Source: Haloferacaceae archaeon (GTDB lineage: Archaea > Halobacteriota > Halobacteria > Halobacteriales > Haloferacaceae). From it: a stretch of DNA of 8,604 bases. The translations under genes and the position numbers were made by a program. How positions within the stretch are numbered: position 1 is the stretch's first letter; every line of letters starts with the position of its first letter. Below are positions 5,069-8,604 of this stretch, piece by piece. The DNA lies in assembly GCA_028274825.1 (NCBI GenBank), contig JAQCMZ010000178.1, forward strand, positions 1 through 8,604, in the 5' to 3' direction. The notes below the pieces were generated by a model that saw only the letters and a program-made list of their open reading frames with translations, ran no database searches and was not told the DNA's origin.

Positions 5069-5488
5069 ACACGCATCTCCTAGTCGGTTCGGTCACTCAC
5101 CCCGCGTAGGAGTCCAGTCCGAGTTCCTGTATCCGAACGTTTCTCCGGGGACGACGATTCCGTTCGTGATCCCAGTATCGCGCGTAAGACTCAGCGATCG
5201 AGGAGAGCCATCGGTACGAGTGATCTGCTCTACGCCCCCTTGGTGAGGCCGCGGAAACTCGCCAACCACGGCCGGAGTAGCGATCAGAGCCACTCTGCTC
5301 GGTTTGTGTGGACGTCTTCTTCGGAAGTATATTTCTCGTCGCGAACGACGCACCGGTGGTCGTAGTTCGTGCCTTGGTGGGGAGAGGACCGTCAGTCCGG
5401 ATCACTCCCAGCCCCCAAGGGAAGTCGCCAGCTTCCTTAATTACCGGCTCAAGATTTCCCCGCGGTTGCTGCTACCTACTCGCCGGAA
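5069..5488. other. Long gap with no convincing gene, possibly decayed coding
   Basis: Open frames exist here on the minus strand: one runs from GTG 5405 to a stop at 5097, another overlaps it from 5353 to 5093. Neither has a promoter, SD site, consistent acidic composition or recognisable family. Plausible protein-like text switches frame midway: TKARTTTTGASFATRN is in one frame, and TNGIVVPGETFGYRNSDW in another nearer the stop at 5093. That is what a frameshifted remnant would look like, but chance opening of frames in GC-rich DNA explains it equally well. Confidence 0.35.
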
Positions 5489-5719
5489 TCAGTCTTCAAG
5501 CCCGAAGTCAGCAAGTGAGTGCGTATGATGCCACACAGCGACCACTTCGTCAACGTCGAACGTGAGGACGCCATCGGTCAATTGAATCTTGATCACCCCA
5601 TCCTCGATCTCTGAATCGTGGAGATGCATCTCCAGTGGTTCATCAAACTCTGAAACTGCGAGCATTAGTTCGCCCTTCGCTTCGAGTTCCGATTTGAGCT
5701 CGGCTGTTTCAACTGCCAT
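5489..5719 (-). CDS. 76-aa acidic protein of unknown function
   Basis: The product is 76 aa and strongly acidic, with no membrane segment. It starts MAVETAELKSELEAKGELML. Alternating strands follow (LMLAVSEFDEPLEMHLHD, VIKIQLTDGVLTFDV), and it ends in a His/aromatic patch AVWHHTHSLADFGLED. It looks like a small beta-rich cytoplasmic domain. I do not recognise the family, though the FDEPLEMHLHD and WHHxHxLxDFGL elements look conserved in style. The ATG is about 30 bp downstream of a good TATA box, in a strongly AT-rich promoter region. It stands alone, and the acidity and promoter spacing support a real gene. Confidence 0.75.
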   Translation of the reverse strand: MAVETAELKSELEAKGELMLAVSEFDEPLEMHLHDSEIEDGVIKIQLTDGVLTFDVDEVVAVWHHTHSLADFGLED

Positions 5720-5745
5720 TGCGTTACCAAATACAAGTTTGTAAA

Positions 5746-5752
5746 ATATAAA
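5746..5752 (-). promoter_or_regulatory. TATA box of the 76-aa protein gene
   Basis: Minus-strand TTTATAT is centred about 30 bp before the ATG at 5719, inside an AT-rich block (5741-5785). The expected transcript has a leader of only about five bases. Confidence 0.6.
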
Positions 5753-5792
5753 CTCTGATTTATTTTCTAAAAACTTATTTTCACCGAATGTC

Positions 5793-6146
5793 TTAATTGT
5801 ATGGGTGCCACAATATTACTGTTGGGTACTCCTCGTCGGCAAAGCCTCAGACCTCGCGGAGTCGACGGCCGGCGTCTTGGTCGCTCGTCGAGACGCGACC
5901 GTCGATTGCGACGGTTGAAACGTCGATTTTTTTCGCGGTGGGTGTGATGCCTCGATTCATCCAGTGCTGTCTCCCTTCGCACCCTCTTTTCGAGTTAGCC
6001 TCTCAGGATCGCCCCGAAAGCGACACCGAATCGACCGTATCGCAACCCGATCCCAACGCATTCTGCGGATTCAACGGAGTAAACTGTTCAATTTCATCGA
6101 AGACAGATTGGGGGTCTTGGTTATCACACACAAGATTCGGGCACAT
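5793..6146 (-). pseudogene. Reading frame interrupted by two TGA codons, unrecognised
   Basis: One minus-strand frame runs from ATG 6146 to TAA 5793 and is broken only by TGA at 6003-6005 and 5847-5849. Segment 1 (47 aa) starts MCPNLVCDNQDPQSVFDEIE. Segment 2 contains ITPTAKKIDVSTVAIDGRVS and ends GRRLREV. Segment 3 is GFADEEYPTVILWHPYN. All three read like acidic haloarchaeal protein rather than random translation. Haloarchaea are not known to use UGA for selenocysteine, so a decayed gene of about 117 codons is the best explanation. Alternatively, the first segment is a free-standing 47-aa Cys-containing protein, and the 37-aa stretch starting at 5960 is chance. No family is recognised. The start lies 34 bp from the divergent transducer gene. 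Confidence 0.35.
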
Positions 6147-6148
6147 AG

Positions 6149-6156
6149 TTACTTAT
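6149..6156 (+). promoter_or_regulatory. TATA box of the transducer gene
   Basis: TTACTTAT is centred about 27 bp before the ATG at 6180, the distance expected for a leaderless transcript. This is the main reason for choosing 6180 although the frame is open back to 5964. Confidence 0.6.
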
Positions 6157-6179
6157 CATGTAGCTGTACAGATTTTCGT

Positions 6180-8348
6180 ATGTTGGATAAGATTGCGATC
6201 GACGGGCTGGACCTTCGACCGAAGCTCATCATTGCTTTCATCCTCGTAGCGCTACTGGTCGGCGTCACCGGCGCGGTCGGGTACCAAGCCGTTGGCGACG
6301 TCGATCAAGAAGCACACGTCATCTCTGAGGATGGCGATAAAATCGACGCCTCATTGAACATGCTCGTTGCGATTGAGGAGCAACAAGTCGCTGTCCACGC
6401 CGCTCTCCTCGGTGAAGAGGGGGAACGAGCTCAGTTTGAGGCGGCCGGCGAGAGGTTCAACGAGTATTCAGCGGCGCTACAACAACAGGAGCTAAGTGAG
6501 CAAGAACAAGCAGAGTTCCAAGAATTACAAGCGCAGCACGAAGAGTACTCTACAGTCGCCCAGGAACTGTTTACAGCCGTAGAGGCCGGTAATATGGAAC
6601 AAGCACAGGCAAAAAGCGACGAGCTCGACGCAATCGTCGCTGATACTAAAGACTCCGTCACTACGCTTGAGCAGGCGGCTATCCAAGACAAGGAGGCGTC
6701 GGTCGCCGCCGCCGATGAGACGGCACAAACCGCACAGATGGAAGTTCTCGGACTGACTGTGGGAGCATTCATCGTGGCGGTCGCGATCGGCTTGTTCGTC
6801 GCCGGTCGCATTACGCCACCGATTACGCAACTGTCTGAGGGGCTCATAGCAGTTAGCAACGGCGAGCTTGATACAGAGGTCGACTCACACGTCGAGAGCG
6901 ACGAAATCGGTCGGATGGTCGACGCGTACACCGAAATGCAAGAGAACCTCCAAGGGGTGTTTTCGCAGATCGGGACCGCTAGCGACGGGCTCAAAGATGG
7001 AAAACTCAACTGGGAGTTCGAGGCCGAATACCCCGGAGAGTACGGCAAAACGATAACAAATCTTGAGACCGGTGCCGATGAACTCGCGGCGAGCTTCGGG
7101 GAAATTCAAAGCGTCAGCAACGATCTTCAGCAGGGTGTACTCGATGATGACATCAACACCGATCGGCCTGGACAGTACGGTGCCGTGCTCGATGACCTCG
7201 CAATGGGGACAACCCAGTTGTCAAACAGCTTCGAGCAGATATCGACTGCGAGCGACGGGCTGGAGCAGGGCCGGCTCGCGCAGGACATCGACACCGACTA
7301 CCCGGGAACATACGGAGACGTACTGTCTGACTTAGACGACGGAATTGACCGTCTCGGTGATAGTGTCGGCAGCGTCAAAGAGATCGCCGAGAGCGTCGCT
7401 ACGTCAAGTGAAGTGGTTGCCCAAAACACAGAAGAGGTGAAAGAAGCGAGCGAAGAGGTCGCTGGATCGGTTGAGGAGATCTCGCACGGGGCAGATACGC
7501 AGAGTGAGAATCTCCAAGAAGTCGCCAACGAGATGAACGACATGTCGGCCACGGTCGAAGAGATCGCGTCTTCAGCAGATCAAGTGGCTGCAACCGCTGG
7601 GACTGCAGTTGAACAGGGAGGCGAAGGACGCGAGTACGCCGCCCAGGCAACTGACGAGATCGAGTCGATCGAGGAACAAGCCGACGAGGCGGCCGCACAG
7701 GTCGCGGCGCTCGAAGAAGACATGGACGAGATTGGAGAGATCGTAGAGATGATCTCCGGAATCGCAGAGAAAACGAACATTCTGGCGCTCAACGCTTCGA
7801 TTGAGGCGGCACGGGCTGGAGAAGCCGGCGAAGGATTTGGCGTCGTCGCTTCTGAAGTGAAATCACTCGCTGAGGAAGCGTCAGAGGCTACCACTGCCGT
7901 TGAAGAACGTATCGAGAACGCTCAGGCGAGTACCACAGAGACCGTCGCGGGAATGGAACAGATGAGCGAGCGCGTTGAGCGCGGCTCGGAAACGATCGAG
8001 AATGCGATCGAAATGTTCGATGAGATTGCGGATGCGGTACAGGAAGCTGAAAGCGGCATTCGAGAGATCAGCGATGCGACTGACGATCAGGCCGCCTCGA
8101 CAGAGGAGGTCGTCTCGGTGGTGGATGAAGTGGCGAGCGTGAGCGAACAGACCGCAGCGGAGGCGAGCAACGTGTCCGCAGCGACCGAAGAGCAGACGTC
8201 ATCGCTCGCGGAAACGTCTGAGACGATCCAAGAGCTCTCCACGTTGGCTAGTGATCTTAACGTTCAGGTGAGCGGGTTCGAAACCGACACGACAAGCACA
8301 GTCCAGCCACGCCCACAGTCCCAGACAGCGACCGATGGGGGACAGTAG
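6180..8348 (+). CDS. Methyl-accepting chemotaxis (Htr-type) transducer, two TM segments
   Basis: The product is 722 aa. The N-terminus MLDKIAIDGLDLRPKL precedes TM1 (about 16-38). Residues 39-187 form an all-helical, Glu/Gln-rich extracellular domain of the 4HB_MCP type, and TM2 covers about 188-209. A HAMP domain follows (about 210-262, starting RITPPITQLSEGL). Three tandem HAMP-like repeats of about 45 residues come next (263-307, 308-352, 353-397). The long cytoplasmic coiled coil has its hairpin tip at 530-567, with the signature TNILALNASIEAARAGE, where CheA and CheW dock. Gln/Glu pairs flanking the coil are likely methylation sites. No rhodopsin gene precedes it, so it probably senses through its own outer domain; the ligand is unknown. 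The C-terminus is a short Gln/Thr-rich tail with no tethering motif. A T-rich stretch follows the stop. Confidence 0.95.
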   Translation: MLDKIAIDGLDLRPKLIIAFILVALLVGVTGAVGYQAVGDVDQEAHVISEDGDKIDASLNMLVAIEEQQVAVHAALLGEEGERAQFEAAGERFNEYSAALQQQELSEQEQAEFQELQAQHEEYSTVAQELFTAVEAGNMEQAQAKSDELDAIVADTKDSVTTLEQAAIQDKEASVAAADETAQTAQMEVLGLTVGAFIVAVAIGLFVAGRITPPITQLSEGLIAVSNGELDTEVDSHVESDEIGRMVDAYTEMQENLQGVFSQIGTASDGLKDGKLNWEFEAEYPGEYGKTITNLETGADELAASFGEIQSVSNDLQQGVLDDDINTDRPGQYGAVLDDLAMGTTQLSNSFEQISTASDGLEQGRLAQDIDTDYPGTYGDVLSDLDDGIDRLGDSVGSVKEIAESVATSSEVVAQNTEEVKEASEEVAGSVEEISHGADTQSENLQEVANEMNDMSATVEEIASSADQVAATAGTAVEQGGEGREYAAQATDEIESIEEQADEAAAQVAALEEDMDEIGEIVEMISGIAEKTNILALNASIEAARAGEAGEGFGVVASEVKSLAEEASEATTAVEERIENAQASTTETVAGMEQMSERVERGSETIENAIEMFDEIADAVQEAESGIREISDATDDQAASTEEVVSVVDEVASVSEQTAAEASNVSAATEEQTSSLAETSETIQELSTLASDLNVQVSGFETDTTSTVQPRPQSQTATDGGQ

Positions 8349-8382
8349 TAGCACCTTGACATTTCTGCGCGCAAACGCACGC

Positions 8383-8400
8383 GGTCTTTCCGTTTTATTT
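8383..8400 (+). terminator. T-rich transcription terminator after the transducer gene
   Basis: CTTTCCGTTTTATTT lies 35-50 bases past the TAG, preceded by the GC-rich GCGCGCAAACGCACGCGG. T-rich tracts after a GC-rich stretch are the usual haloarchaeal termination signal. Confidence 0.4.
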
Positions 8401-8468
8401 CGGTGATGTCCGAGTGCTCGCAATCTCTCGATTCAGGTGGCAAAAAATGTTAACTGAACTTACGACGT

Positions 8469-8513
8469 ATGACCGTTGAGGCCCAGCAACAATATATGAG
8501 AGACGATGCCTAA
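8469..8513 (+). CDS. 14-aa ORF overlapping the start of the KaiC-like gene
   Basis: ATG at 8469 opens MTVEAQQQYMRDDA and stops with TAA at 8511-8513, eight bases into the downstream gene in another frame. An A-rich TATA-like stretch (AAAAAATG, 8442-8449) lies about 24-27 bp upstream, which would make this a leaderless first ORF. It may be a leader peptide that couples translation to the ATPase gene, or chance. No SD site precedes the ATG at 8506. Confidence 0.3.
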   Translation: MTVEAQQQYMRDDA

Positions 8514-8604
8514 CAACTCGCTCAACGCGCCGAGAGAGGAGATCGAGTTGGTACCGTCTGGTATCTCCGAAGTAGACGAACTGCTTAACGGTGGGTACAT
8601 CCGT
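8506..8604 (+). CDS. N-terminus of a KaiC/RecA-superfamily ATPase (truncated by window end)
   Basis: Thirty-three codons are visible, from MPNNSLNAPREEIELVPSG to the window edge. The stretch PSGISEVDELLNGGYIR matches the start of KaiC-like domains (TGIxxLDELLxGGxxxG), which comes about ten residues before the Walker A loop. That loop lies beyond the window, so catalytic competence cannot be judged. In haloarchaea, KaiC-like and HTR-like (Htl) RecA-type ATPases are common near transducer genes. The position 158 bp after the transducer suggests a signalling link, but a terminator-like T-tract separates them. The start is the only in-frame ATG. It is overlapped by a 14-aa ORF. Confidence 0.75.
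   Translation, partial: MPNNSLNAPREEIELVPSGISEVDELLNGGYIR

Noticed and set aside
5964..6179. Upstream extension of the transducer frame by 72 codons
   Set aside because: It would place the TATA box inside the coding region, and the extra residues are Arg/Ser-rich with no resemblance to transducers. The ATG at 6180 puts TM1 at the normal distance from the N-terminus.
6431..7048. Long Ser/Cys-rich minus-strand ORF inside the transducer
   Set aside because: It is an antisense shadow of Glu/Ala/Gln-rich coding; its Ser/Cys-rich composition is typical of such shadows.
1..8604. CRISPR arrays, tRNA or rRNA genes
   Set aside because: No regularly spaced repeats and no cloverleaf or rRNA-like sequence were seen on either strand.

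Overview
The window looks like a stretch of haloarchaeal (class Halobacteria) chromosome. Most proteins are acidic and rich in Asp/Glu. Promoters have archaeal TATA-like boxes about 25-32 bp before start codons, often with no Shine-Dalgarno site, as expected for leaderless mRNAs. The protein families also fit: DUF6069, DUF2892, DUF7512 with TSUP, tandem UspA, an Htr-type transducer and a KaiC/RecA-like ATPase. I cannot name the genus. The region is accessory-like: small genes, long AT-richer gaps, decayed frames and a mobile-element scar.

Layout. Bases 1-251 hold the C-terminal end of an unrecognised beta-rich protein (+). Bases about 252-515 hold a hairpin-rich stretch ending in a sequence that resembles the right end of an IS200/IS605 (TnpB-type) element. 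This end supplies the stop codon of the next gene. Bases 511-1151 (-) hold two overlapping membrane-protein genes, DUF2892 then DUF6069. Bases 1369-2758 (-) hold a compact four-ORF unit: a 21-aa ORF, a 52-aa DUF7512 membrane peptide, a TauE/SafE-type (TSUP) transporter, and a 43-aa ORF. Every junction overlaps or abuts. Bases 3129-3536 (-) encode a winged-HTH regulator with three cysteines, behind a perfect 17-bp operator-like palindrome. A related half-conserved site lies on the TATA box of the TSUP unit. Bases 3624-4475 (-) encode a tandem-domain universal stress protein. Bases 4719-5015 (+) encode a 98-aa membrane protein, and 5489-5719 (-) a 76-aa acidic protein. Bases 5793-6146 (-) contain one reading frame broken by two TGA codons. 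Bases 6180-8348 (+) encode a two-TM methyl-accepting chemotaxis transducer with HAMP and three HAMP-like repeats. A KaiC/RecA-like ATPase begins at 8506 (+) and runs off the end.

How the parts may work together. DUF2892 (the membrane domain of YgaP-type rhodaneses), DUF7512 and TSUP are families I associate with export or handling of sulfur oxyanions or sulfane sulfur. The nearby cysteine-bearing regulator and the shared operator-like sequence suggest a small regulated sulfur-export module; this is inference. The transducer and the KaiC-like ATPase form a separate signalling neighbourhood.
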